DNA from: Rhodocyclaceae bacterium
GTDB taxonomy: Bacteria > Pseudomonadota > Gammaproteobacteria > Burkholderiales > Rhodocyclaceae
Direction of reading: 5' to 3'
Length of the DNA stretch: 38,807 bases
Assembly (NCBI GenBank): GCA_018262775.1
Contig: JADFDU010000021.1
Span: 1 to 38,807 of the forward strand
Shown here one piece after another: positions 30,655 through 38,231 of this stretch. The position numbers and the translations under genes are program-made. Within the stretch, counting starts at the first letter, position 1; each line of letters begins with the position of its first letter. Under the pieces are notes generated by a model. That model had not been told where the DNA came from, searched no databases, and was given only the letters and a program-made list of their open reading frames with translations.

Positions 30655-31765
30655 GGCGAACATGTCCGGCCGGGCCGAGCTGTACGTCGGCGGCACGATC
30701 TACGGCGGCTGGCGGCGCATAAACGTGCAGCGCTCGATCGAGCAGATCGCCAACGGCTTCGAGTTGAGCGTGACCGAGCGCTGGCCGGGGCAGTCGGTGA
30801 GCCGCCCGATCAAGCCCGGCGACAAATGCCAGCTCAAGCTCGACGGCGTGACGGTCATCACCGGCTACGTCGACGAATCGGAGCCGGAGTACGACAAGCA
30901 GGATCATGGCCTGGCAGTCAAGGGGCGCGACGCCACGGGCGATCTGGTTGACTGCTCGGCGATCTACAAGACGGGCCAGTGGGCGAACGTCACGCTGGAT
31001 CGCGTCGCGCGGGATCTGTGCGCGCCGTTCGGCATCAAGGTCAAGGTCGAGACGGATGTCGGCGCCGCCTTCTCCAGCTACAACATCCAGGAAGGGGAGA
31101 CCGCCTTCGAATGCATCGAGCGCGCCGCGCGACTGAAGGCCGTGTTGCTCGTGTCGGACGGCGAAGGCAACCTGGTCATCACCCGCGCCGGAACGCGCCG
31201 CAGCGGGACGGCGCTGGCCGAAGGCGAGAACATCCTCAAGGCGCGCGGACAGTTCGGCTGGAAGGATCGCTATTCGACCATCACCGTCAAGGGGCAGGAG
31301 CGCGGCACCGACGACTTCTTCGGCGAGCACGCCGCCGGCCCGTCCGCCAGCGTTAAAGACGAGACCATCTCGCGCTACCGGCCGCTGATCGTGCTGGCCG
31401 AGGCCCACGGCGCCGGTGCCACGCTGCGCGACCGCGCCGAGTGGGAACGCAACGTGCGCATGGGGCGCGGCAATCGCGCCTCGATCACCGTCCAGGGCTG
31501 GCGGGATGGTTCCGGCGCGCTCTGGCAACCGAACACCCTGGTCACCGTCACCTCGCCGATGCTGTGGCTCAACGCAGCCGAAATGCTGATCGTCGGCTGC
31601 ACCTACACGCTCGACGACAGCGGGACCATGACCACTCTTTCGATCGCCAGGCGCGAGGCATTCGACCTGGTCGCCGGCATCGGCCGCTCGAAGCTTTCCC
31701 GCAAGCTCAACGACAAGGAGCTGCGCGAGAAGAAAAAGAAGGGCGACGACTGGAGCGCGTTATGA
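30647..31765 (+). CDS. Baseplate hub protein (Mu gpP/gp44-like)
   Basis: 372 residues. AELYVGGTIYGGWRRINVQRSIEQIANGFELSVTERWPG, KLDGVTVITGYVDESEPEYDKQDHGLAVKGRDATGDLVDCSAI, and the later YRPLIVLAEAH block match Mu gpP (gp44), the trimeric hub related to T4 gp27. The end is very basic (RKLNDKELREKKKKGDDW). It overlaps gpN by 8 bp and the spike gene by four. Confidence 0.94.
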   Translation: MPEANMSGRAELYVGGTIYGGWRRINVQRSIEQIANGFELSVTERWPGQSVSRPIKPGDKCQLKLDGVTVITGYVDESEPEYDKQDHGLAVKGRDATGDLVDCSAIYKTGQWANVTLDRVARDLCAPFGIKVKVETDVGAAFSSYNIQEGETAFECIERAARLKAVLLVSDGEGNLVITRAGTRRSGTALAEGENILKARGQFGWKDRYSTITVKGQERGTDDFFGEHAAGPSASVKDETISRYRPLIVLAEAHGAGATLRDRAEWERNVRMGRGNRASITVQGWRDGSGALWQPNTLVTVTSPMLWLNAAEMLIVGCTYTLDDSGTMTTLSIARREAFDLVAGIGRSKLSRKLNDKELREKKKKGDDWSAL

Positions 31766-32322
31766 GCCGTGAGTTCATGAAGCTGCTCTCTCCGCTTTCG
31801 CGCCGCCTGCGCCTGATGGCCTCGCGCGCCGTGCTGAGCCTGATCTCTGACGCGCCTGGCATTCAGCTGGTGCAGGTCAAGCTGCTCGACGGCGAGGTAC
31901 GCGGCGGCATCGAGCGCTTTCAGCAGTACGGCTTCACGTCTGTGCCGCATCCGGGCGCGGAGGGCATCTATTTGTCGTTGGGCGCCGACCGCGACCACGG
32001 CGTCGTGATCGTGATCGATGACAGGCGCTATCGCCTGAAGGCACTGGCCAACGGCGAAGTGGCGATCTACGACGATCTCGGCCAGAAGGTGCACCTGACG
32101 CGCAACGGCATCGTCATCGACGGTGCCGGCCTGCCGATCACGGTCACCAACACGCCGAAGGTGCGCATGGAGACGCCTCTGCTGGAAGTCACCGGCGACA
32201 TCCACGACCGCTGCGACACCACCGGCCGCACGATGCAGGGCATGCGCGACATCTACAACATCCACGTGCACCCTGAGAACGACGGCGGCGGCCCGACCGA
32301 CGATCCGAACGAGCAGATGTAA
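31762..32322 (+). CDS. Baseplate spike (Mu gp45/V-like)
   Basis: 186 residues from ATG 31762. An OB-fold N-terminal half (IQLVQVKLLDGEVRGGIERFQQYGFTSVPHPGAEGIYLSLG) is followed by beta-helix repeats (VHLTRNGIVIDGAGLPITVTNTPKVRMETPLLEVTGDI). The tip NIHVHPEN carries the HxH motif that binds iron in phage Mu and P2 spikes. It is the membrane-piercing needle. Confidence 0.93.
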   Translation: MSREFMKLLSPLSRRLRLMASRAVLSLISDAPGIQLVQVKLLDGEVRGGIERFQQYGFTSVPHPGAEGIYLSLGADRDHGVVIVIDDRRYRLKALANGEVAIYDDLGQKVHLTRNGIVIDGAGLPITVTNTPKVRMETPLLEVTGDIHDRCDTTGRTMQGMRDIYNIHVHPENDGGGPTDDPNEQM

Positions 32323-32325
32323 GCC

Positions 32326-32775
32326 ATGACCGACATCCGCACCCACTTCATCAGCTTCGAACGCGGCGCCGAATGGCTCCTCCAGTCGCCCGGACTGGCG
32401 AACGACGACGGGCTCGACACGGCCGTCATCCTTTCCCTTTTCACGGATGCCCGCGCCCGCGACAGCGACGTGCCGCCGTCGCCGGGCGACGTGCGCGGCT
32501 GGTGGGGCGATGCCTACCTGGCCAACGCCGGCGACCGCGAAGGCTCGCGCCTGTGGCTCCTTGGGCGCCGCAAGCAGCTGCCCTCCGTGCTGGTCGAGGC
32601 CAGGAGCTACGCCGAGGAGGCGCTCGCCTGGATGGTCAGGGACGGCGTGGCCAGCCGCGTCGAGGTGGAGGCGTTCATCCCGCGCGACGAAATGCTCGGC
32701 CTGTCCGTCGCCATCGCGCGACCGGACGGCCGGGTCACCCGTTACCGATTCGAGGCCCTGTGGGCATCGCTCTGA
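32326..32775 (+). CDS. Baseplate protein gp46
   Basis: 149 residues. LDTAVILSLFTDARARDSDVPPSPGDVRGWWGDAY, GSRLWLLGRRKQLPSVLVEARSYAEEALAWMV and a beta-strand end are the phage GP46 family, a T4 gp25-like wedge component of Mu baseplates. It starts three bases after the spike stop. Confidence 0.92.
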   Translation: MTDIRTHFISFERGAEWLLQSPGLANDDGLDTAVILSLFTDARARDSDVPPSPGDVRGWWGDAYLANAGDREGSRLWLLGRRKQLPSVLVEARSYAEEALAWMVRDGVASRVEVEAFIPRDEMLGLSVAIARPDGRVTRYRFEALWASL

Positions 32776-32787
32776 ACGAGAGAACAC

Positions 32788-33840
32788 ATGCCATTCTCAC
32801 GCCCTGATCTCGCCACCCTGATCGCCCGCGCGGAAGCCGACATCGAGACCCGCCTGCCGGGTGCAGATGCCCGCCTGCGCCGCTCGAACCTCAACGTGCT
32901 GGCGCGTGTGCATTCCGGCGCCGCGCACGGGCTCTACGGCTACCTCGACTGGATCTCGCGCCAGGTGATCTATGACACCGCCGAGACGGAGTTGCTTGAA
33001 CGCTGGGCCGGAATCTGGGGCATCGGGCGCAAGCCTGCGGCGCCGGCGACGGGCGCAGCCACGTTGACGGGCACAAACGGCACGGTCATCTCCGCCGGCA
33101 CGCGCCTGGTGCGATCGGACGCCGCTGAATTCCTGGTGGACGCCGAAGCTACCGTGTCCGGCGGAACCGCCAGCGTTTCGCTCACCGCCGATGTGGCCGG
33201 CCAGGCCGGCAACACGGCCGCCGGGTCTGCGCTCAGCCTGGCAACTCCGATCGCCGGCATATCGGCCGATGCGATCGTCGCCGTCGGCGGCTTGACGGGC
33301 GGAGCCGACATCGAGACGGACGATCTGCTGCGCGAGCGCTTCCTGGCGCGCGTCCAGCAACCGCCGCACGGCGGTGCGGCGCACGACTACGTCGCCTGGG
33401 CGCTGGAGGTCGAGGGCGTCACCCGCGCCTGGTGCTATGCGGCCGAGCTGGGCCTGGGAACCGTCACCGTGCGCTTCGTTCGCGACGACGACGCCTCGCC
33501 GATCCCGGATGCCGGAGAGGTCGCGGCGGTGCAGGCACACATTGACGCCCTCCGTCCGGTGACGGCCGACGTGACGGTCGTCGCGCCCGTTGCCGTGCCG
33601 ATGGATTTCCAGATCCAGCTCACGCCCGGCACTGCCGCCGTCAAGGCCGCCGTCGAGGCAGAGCTGCGCGATCTGCTGCTGCGCGAAGCCGAGCCGGGCA
33701 CGACGATCCTGTTGTCGCATCTCCGTGAAGCGATCTCGATCGCGGCCGGCGAAACCGACCACGACCTGGTGTCGCCGGCGGCCGATGTCACCCACACCAC
33801 CGGCCAGATGGCGACCTTCGGGAGCATCACGTGGCTCTGA
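32788..33840 (+). CDS. Baseplate wedge protein (Mu gp47, baseplate J-like)
   Basis: 350 residues. LIARAEADIETRLPGADARLRRSNLNVLARVHSGAAHGLYGYLDWISRQVIYDTAETELLERWAGIWGI and TDDLLRERFLARVQQPPHGGAAHDYVAWALEVEGVTRAWCY are classic baseplate J-like blocks (T4 gp6 relatives). It links the hub to the fibres and triggers sheath contraction. The next gene starts 10 bp inside. Confidence 0.95.
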   Translation: MPFSRPDLATLIARAEADIETRLPGADARLRRSNLNVLARVHSGAAHGLYGYLDWISRQVIYDTAETELLERWAGIWGIGRKPAAPATGAATLTGTNGTVISAGTRLVRSDAAEFLVDAEATVSGGTASVSLTADVAGQAGNTAAGSALSLATPIAGISADAIVAVGGLTGGADIETDDLLRERFLARVQQPPHGGAAHDYVAWALEVEGVTRAWCYAAELGLGTVTVRFVRDDDASPIPDAGEVAAVQAHIDALRPVTADVTVVAPVAVPMDFQIQLTPGTAAVKAAVEAELRDLLLREAEPGTTILLSHLREAISIAAGETDHDLVSPAADVTHTTGQMATFGSITWL

Positions 33841-34421
33841 CGGCCGCCGAATATCTTGCCCAGCTGCAGGCGCTGCTGCCGCCAGGCGCGGCCTGGCGGC
33901 GCGACGTGGGCTCTGCGCTCACGGAATTTCTCAACGCGCTGGCCGAAGAGCTGGCGCGCATCGACCAGCGTGTCGAGGCCCTGCTCAACGAATCCGACCC
34001 CCGCACCACCTACGAACTCCTCGCCGACTGGGAGCGCGTCGCCGGCCTGCCCGACCCCTGCACGCCGGCCGACGCCAGCATCGAGGAGCGGCGGCTGTCG
34101 CTCGTGCAGCGCCTCACCATGCTCGGCGGCGCCAGCCGGCAGTACTTCATCGCCCTCGCTGCTTCGCTTGGCTACCCCGGCGCCACCGTCACCGAGTTCC
34201 GGCCCTTCACCTGCGTCTCCGAGTGCGAGGACAGCCTCACCCAGGCGCCGGACTGGCCGCACACCTGGCAGCTCAACCTGGCCGAGACGCGCATCACCAA
34301 CATGACCGGCGTGTCGGCCTGCAACGCCGCCCTGCGCAGCTGGGGGGATTTCACCATCGAGTGCGTCGTGCGGCGGCTGCGGCCGGCGCAGACGCACGTT
34401 CTCTTCGCCTACGGAGCCTGA
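33831..34421 (+). CDS. Baseplate/tail protein gp48 (DUF2313)
   Basis: 196 residues. TAAEYLAQLQALLPPGAAWRRDVGSALTEFLNALAEELARIDQRVEALLNESDPRTTYELLADWERVAGLPDPCTP and GGASRQYFIALAASLGYPGATVTEF match DUF2313 (Mu gp48, P2 gpI-like). The acidic cysteine pattern CVSECEDSL follows. The start is GTG 33831, within gp47. It joins the fibre to the baseplate. Confidence 0.92.
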   Translation: MALTAAEYLAQLQALLPPGAAWRRDVGSALTEFLNALAEELARIDQRVEALLNESDPRTTYELLADWERVAGLPDPCTPADASIEERRLSLVQRLTMLGGASRQYFIALAASLGYPGATVTEFRPFTCVSECEDSLTQAPDWPHTWQLNLAETRITNMTGVSACNAALRSWGDFTIECVVRRLRPAQTHVLFAYGA

Positions 34422-34425
34422 CCTC

Positions 34426-35481
34426 ATGAAACGCATAGACACCAGCACCAAGTCGGTCGACAAGTTCGGCGCCGGCAAGCACGGCTTCACCAACGGCAAC
34501 CCGGCCACGCCGATCCCCGCCACCCAGCTCGACGAGGGCTGGTTCGACCACGTCCAGGAAGAGATCGCCAACGTGATCGAAGGCGTCGGCGACACGCTCG
34601 ACGCCGGCGACCGCACCCAACTCCGCCAGGCCATCCAGGCCATGATCGTCGGCGCGCAGAAGGCCGTCATCGTCTCCGGTGTCACCTTCGAAGCCAGCGT
34701 CGCCGACGGCGAGGCCGTGCGCTGGGATTCCGGCAACACCCGCTTCGACGAAGCCATCGCCGACGGCACCGCCAACAACCGCGCCGTCGGCATCGCGGAT
34801 GTCACCAACAGCCGCGTGTACCTCTACGGCGAATGCCCGCTCTTCTCCGGCCTCACCCCTGGCTCGCGCTACTACCTCGACGCCAGCACCGCCGGCGCGA
34901 TCACCGCCACCGCGCCGCCTGACTCTATCCAGATAGGCATTGCAAAAAGCGCCACGACGCTGTGGGTGGACGTCGACACCAGTGGCTTCCTGACGCAAGC
35001 CGCCGCCGATGCGCGTTATACAAATATTGGCTACATGCTGGTGGCTGACGAGAAGGCGCAGGGCACTCACGGCGGAAGCGCCAGCGCCACAACGACGGCG
35101 ACGCGCACTCTAAACACGGTCTCGGCGAACACGATCTCCGGCGCCTCGCTCGCGTCGAATCAAATAACGCTGCCCGCTGGCACTTATCGCATAAAGGCCA
35201 GAGTCCCCGGCTGCCACGTCAACACACACAAAGCTGGCCTTTACAACGTCACCGATTCGTCTTATGCGCTGATGGGCAGTTCGGAGAACACAACTATTGG
35301 CGCCGATGACCCTGTGCAGACCTGCTCCGTGATAGTTGGCCGCCTCGTCCTCGCGAGCCAGAAGGTGTTTGAGGTGCGGCATTACACGACATCCGCTGCG
35401 GCGACATCAGGTCAAGGCACGGCTGTCAACGCGCTCGGCGTCGAAGTGTATACAACCATCGAGATCATCAAGGAGGCATGA
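34426..35481 (+). CDS. Tail fibre (receptor-binding) protein
   Basis: 351 residues. The N-terminal part (FGAGKHGFTNGNPATPIPATQLDEGWFDHVQEEIANVIEGVGDTLD) is the conserved baseplate-attachment segment of Mu-like fibres. The second domain resembles DUF2190-like beta-barrel shaft sequence. From about residue 200 the distal part (GTHGGSASATTTATRTLNTV..., ITLPAGTYRIKARVPGCHVNTHK) is a TNF/C1q-like beta-sandwich and is visibly less GC-rich, a probable swapped receptor-binding head. There is no invertible alternative fibre. Confidence 0.85.
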   Translation: MKRIDTSTKSVDKFGAGKHGFTNGNPATPIPATQLDEGWFDHVQEEIANVIEGVGDTLDAGDRTQLRQAIQAMIVGAQKAVIVSGVTFEASVADGEAVRWDSGNTRFDEAIADGTANNRAVGIADVTNSRVYLYGECPLFSGLTPGSRYYLDASTAGAITATAPPDSIQIGIAKSATTLWVDVDTSGFLTQAAADARYTNIGYMLVADEKAQGTHGGSASATTTATRTLNTVSANTISGASLASNQITLPAGTYRIKARVPGCHVNTHKAGLYNVTDSSYALMGSSENTTIGADDPVQTCSVIVGRLVLASQKVFEVRHYTTSAAATSGQGTAVNALGVEVYTTIEIIKEA

Positions 35482-36032
35482 TGCGCTACGCATTTTTTGG
35501 AGAAACCGGGCGAGTTGTTTTCGCCGCAAACGACCACACGATCAAGCCCCTCCCCGAGGGGGCGACCGAGCTCTCGGCTGCACAATGGGATGCGCGCTTC
35601 GACCTCCGCCTCGATGCCGGCGTGATCGTGCACGACCCGTTGCCGCCCACTGTCGTCAGCCTTGATGACGTCAAGGCCGCCGCGCTCTCCGCCATCGACG
35701 CCGAAGCCGGCGCCGCCCGCGCCCGCTACATCACCGTCGCGCCCGGCCAGGAGGCCACCTACATCCTCAAGGCGCAGCAGGCCGCCGCCTTCAAGGCCGG
35801 CGGCTACAGCGGCCCCGTGCCCGGCCTCGTGCAAGCCGAGATGGACGCCACCGGCGCCACCGCACAGGCCGCCGCCGACGACATCCTGGCGCAGGAGGCG
35901 GCCTGGGCATACAAGGCCGCGCAGATCGAAAGCGCCCGCCGGCGCGGCAAGGTCGCCGCCGGCAACGCCGCCGACGCCGCCAGCGTCGAAGCCGCCCGCG
36001 CGGCGGCGATCGCGGAGCTGGGGGCGCTGTAA
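35478..36032 (+). CDS. Tail fibre assembly protein (Mu gpU-like, DUF4376)
   Basis: 184 residues from the overlapping ATG at 35478 or 35481. The N-terminal half (FFGETGRVVFAANDHTIKPLPEGATELSAAQWDARFDLRLDAG) is assembly-protein-like. The helical C-terminal half (VKAAALSAIDAEAGAARARYITVAPGQEATYILKAQQAAAF...) is the DUF4376 domain. It helps fibre trimerisation or attachment. Last structural gene of the late operon. Confidence 0.85.
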   Translation: MMRYAFFGETGRVVFAANDHTIKPLPEGATELSAAQWDARFDLRLDAGVIVHDPLPPTVVSLDDVKAAALSAIDAEAGAARARYITVAPGQEATYILKAQQAAAFKAGGYSGPVPGLVQAEMDATGATAQAAADDILAQEAAWAYKAAQIESARRRGKVAAGNAADAASVEAARAAAIAELGAL

Positions 36033-36048
36033 GAAAAAGACGACGCGA

Positions 36049-36078
36049 CCGGGCAGGGTGCGCGAACACCCGGCCCGG
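36049..36078 (+). other. GC-rich hairpin after the structural operon
   Basis: CCGGGC pairs with GCCCGG and, inside one mismatch, GGGTG pairs with CACCC around a CGCGAA loop. There is no T run, so it may be an mRNA-stabilising or com-regulating structure rather than an intrinsic terminator. The 92-bp gap holds no other feature. Confidence 0.45.
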
Positions 36079-36124
36079 CCGCCCTCGGCAGATAGAGCCT
36101 GCGTCAGGCCTGGGCGCCGCCACC

Positions 36125-36352
36125 GTGATCACGGCGGGCCAAGCCTACCACGCGCGGCAGCAGGAATTGGAAGAGATCAGATGCGGTAACTGCAACAGAA
36201 AACTGGCCGAGGCGGACTACCGCCGCCTGGCCATCAAGTGCCCCCGCTGCGGGGTGCTGAACGTGATGAAGGCCAAGAGCCTCTCACCCGAGCGCCGTCG
36301 AGCGTCACTCCGAAAGGAAACGCACGATGGCAACTCGAAAAAAGCTCCTTAA
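36125..36352 (+). CDS. com: Com-like zinc-finger translational regulator
   Basis: Up to 75 residues. EEIRCGNCNRKLAEADYRRLAIKCPRCGVLNVMKAKS matches Mu Com: C20, C23, C39 and C42 (two CxxC pairs) hold zinc. In Mu, Com binds mom mRNA and opens a hairpin so that mom can be translated. Here the next gene, overlapping by 26 bp, is a DNA methyltransferase instead of mom. The start is unsure: GTG 36125 has no good ribosome site, and a TTG near 36167 would give a chain closer to Mu Com in length before the first cysteine. Confidence 0.85.
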   Translation: MITAGQAYHARQQELEEIRCGNCNRKLAEADYRRLAIKCPRCGVLNVMKAKSLSPERRRASLRKETHDGNSKKAP

Positions 36353-37073
36353 CAATTCGGATCATTTAACGGTCGGCGGCGCCGATCTCTACCGGGGCGA
36401 CGCCCTGGCGGTGCTGCCGACCCTGGCCGGCCCCTTCGGCGCCGTGATCACCGACCCGCCCTACAGCTCCGGCGGGCAGTCGAAAGGCGACCGGGCGCGA
36501 TCCACCGGCGCCAAGTACCTCAACTCCGGCCAGACGAAATACCCGGACTTCCTGGGCGACACCAAGGACCAGCGCTCCTATCTGCACTGGAGCGCTCTTT
36601 GGATGGCCCTGTGCCACGCCAGAATGGCCGACGGCGGGCTGATCGCCGTCTTCTCGGACTGGCGGCAGCTCCCGGTCACCACGGACGCCCTGCAGGCCGC
36701 CGGTTTCATCTGGCGCGGCATTGCCGTCTGGGACAAGACCGGCGGCGCCAGACCCTACAAGGGCGGCTTCCGCAGCCAGTGCGAGTACATCGTCTGGGGC
36801 TCCAAGGGCAGCTTGGCCGGAGACCGCTACAACCCCGGCCTGTTCCGCGTCCCACCCACCGCCGGCGGCAAGTTCCACCAGGTAGGCAAACCCGAAGCCC
36901 TCATGGCCGACCTGGTAGCCGCCGCCGACGGCCATATCCTCGACCCCTTCATGGGCTCAGGCACGACCGGCATCGCCGCCCTGAAGCAAGGCAAACGCTT
37001 CACCGGGATCGAGATCAGCGGGCACTACTTCGGGGTGGCGGCGGAGCGGATGAAGGCTTTGAGGCACCGATAG
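36327..37073 (+). CDS. DNA methyltransferase (N6-Ade/N4-Cyt type)
   Basis: 248 residues. The catalytic motif IV DPPYSS is at 43-48, and the AdoMet-binding motif I LDPFMGSGTTGIAAL comes at 205-219, near the C-terminus. The IV-then-I order places it in the beta class (N4-cytosine or N6-adenine). FHQVGKPEALMADLV is motif X-like. No restriction partner is seen. It occupies the mom position behind com, so it likely protects phage DNA from host restriction. ATG 36327 has AAAGGAA upstream. The target sequence cannot be read from the gene. Confidence 0.93.
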   Translation: MATRKKLLNNSDHLTVGGADLYRGDALAVLPTLAGPFGAVITDPPYSSGGQSKGDRARSTGAKYLNSGQTKYPDFLGDTKDQRSYLHWSALWMALCHARMADGGLIAVFSDWRQLPVTTDALQAAGFIWRGIAVWDKTGGARPYKGGFRSQCEYIVWGSKGSLAGDRYNPGLFRVPPTAGGKFHQVGKPEALMADLVAAADGHILDPFMGSGTTGIAALKQGKRFTGIEISGHYFGVAAERMKALRHR

Positions 37074-37120
37074 GCGGTGCTACCATCGTCCTGTCATGCG
37101 CAACAGCTTGGGAGAGAGAG

Positions 37121-37459
37121 ATGATTGAGGCTCTTTGGTCGGTCGAGTTCGTGTCAAATGCCCAGGACTTCGGGGCTGGAGTGGTTGTTCTTGAGACCGG
37201 GCGGGTGTTGGGAGGGGACAATCAATACACCTACATCGGCACGTATAAAATAGACCCGCTTGGGAAGGTGGAAGCGGACGTTACGATCGATCATTACGCT
37301 GGGCCTGGGCATTCCATCTTTGGCCCGGCTAAACGTATCCGCTTCAATCTCGAAGGTAGGCCAGAATATGACGCATTCACGATGAGTGGATCTGTGGCTG
37401 GGCTGCCTAGTTTGGCGGTGGCCATCCGCTTCACCCGACGCGCTGAACTTCCAACCTGA
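37121..37459 (+). CDS. GrlR-family regulatory protein
   Basis: 112 residues from ATG 37121 with GGGAGAGAG before it. ALWSVEFVSNAQDFGAGVVVLETGRVLGGDNQYTYIGTYKI...ADVTIDHYAGPGHSIFG fits the GrlR fold, a small eight-stranded barrel first known from the negative regulator of the enteropathogenic E. coli LEE secretion genes. That role cannot be carried over here, as no GrlA-like partner is visible. It is less GC-rich than the structural genes and forms part of a right-end accessory cassette. Confidence 0.75.
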   Translation: MIEALWSVEFVSNAQDFGAGVVVLETGRVLGGDNQYTYIGTYKIDPLGKVEADVTIDHYAGPGHSIFGPAKRIRFNLEGRPEYDAFTMSGSVAGLPSLAVAIRFTRRAELPT

Positions 37460-37471
37460 CGGTGGCGTGTG

Positions 37472-37870
37472 ATGCCGAATAATGATCCTTTGGCGGCTTT
37501 GAGGGACGACCGCCTCAATAGGGACAGGATTCATTACGAGTGGATGTTGGCCAGCATTGCCCGTTTCAGACTCTTCTTTGCCGGACTGGTTTTTGCAATT
37601 CTGTCCTTCTCAATTCAGTTCGCGATGGTGCCAAAAGCCAACGCATCACTCGTGAACACTATTCACGTTATTGCATGGCTGCTTTTAATCGCAGTCGGGT
37701 TCCTGGCGTTGAGAGACGCCGGCGGGTTCGTATCCAAGCATACGGAGGAGACCTTCAATGGGCTATCAAGCTGTTGGCGGAAGGCTATGTGGGGGATGTT
37801 CGCGATCGCCCTACTGCTCTTAATCTCGGGCCGTATTCTCGGCTATAGCTCTACCCATCTCCTCCTCTGA
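37472..37870 (+). CDS. Three-helix membrane protein, unknown function
   Basis: About 132 residues from ATG 37472 (GTG 37469 also possible). A charged N-terminus (LAALRDDRLNRDRIHYEW) precedes three hydrophobic segments: about 27-50 (FRLFFAGLVFAILSFSIQFA), 60-80 (TIHVIAWLLLIAVGFLAL) and 105-125 (AMWGMFAIALLLLISGRILG). Base composition is markedly less GC-rich than the prophage core, so this is probably a moron obtained separately. A lysogen-expressed exclusion or envelope function is possible but not shown. Confidence 0.7.
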   Translation: MPNNDPLAALRDDRLNRDRIHYEWMLASIARFRLFFAGLVFAILSFSIQFAMVPKANASLVNTIHVIAWLLLIAVGFLALRDAGGFVSKHTEETFNGLSSCWRKAMWGMFAIALLLLISGRILGYSSTHLLL

Positions 37871-37872
37871 TC

Positions 37873-37989
37873 GGCGACCACTTCAATTCCGTCCAGTTCG
37901 GCGTGCCGCCCACCGTCGGCGGCAAGCACCACTAGGTCAGCAAGCCCGAAAGCCTCATGGGCGTCCTGGACTTCACGAAGGCCGAGTAG
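37873..37989 (+). pseudogene. Remnant of a second DNA methyltransferase
   Basis: Read from 37873, this gives GDHFNSVQFGVPPTVGGKHH, a stop (TAG 37933-37935), then VSKPESLMGVLDFTKAE and a second TAG. It aligns without gaps to residues 166-197 of the intact methyltransferase upstream, with 19 of 32 identical. The internal stop replaces a Gln codon (CAG to TAG). It is the decayed tail of a homologous gene, marking where the GrlR and membrane-protein cassette meets older sequence. From 37990 to 38198 no gene is supported. Confidence 0.75.
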
Positions 37990-38198
37990 GGTGCAGAGAA
38001 TACCCGTGAGAGAGCGGCGCAGTACGGCTAGGGTGTGGTTTGGGGTGGGCTGCGGGAAAACCCCTTCGAATGGCCAAAGCGCAGCAGCCGGCCGCAATGA
38101 CGACGGCCAGCGAGACGGCTATAAGCTGGAGGAAGAAAACCCCTGTGCGCCGGAAGTTGAGCACAGGGCCGTCCGGGCCATTAAAATGCCTGAAACCG

Positions 38199-38231
38199 CA
38201 GTGCCAAATGAAGCGTAAATCAGTGCCAAAT
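38199..38231. repeat. Right-end transposase-binding sites R2 and R1
   Basis: CAGTGCCAAAT occurs at 38199-38209 and 38221-38231, exactly 22 bp apart, in the same orientation and inverted with respect to L1. The outer one lies 16 bp from the terminal CA at 38246-38247, mirroring L1 and the left TG. Closely packed right sites with about one helical double-turn of spacing are typical of Mu-type right ends. Confidence 0.75.

Noticed and set aside
34426..36032. Search for an invertible tail-fibre (G-segment) system
   Set aside because: Only one fibre and one assembly gene, no gin-type serine recombinase, and no inverted crossover sites seen.
36599..37120. Upstream extension of the GrlR-like ORF into the methyltransferase region
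   Set aside because: The extension is an out-of-frame shadow of the methyltransferase. ATG 37121 has its own ribosome site and begins the conserved domain.
37628..37636. GTGCCAAAA resembling the end-binding word inside the membrane-protein gene
   Set aside because: A single partial match without the flanking spacing or partner sites, most likely chance.
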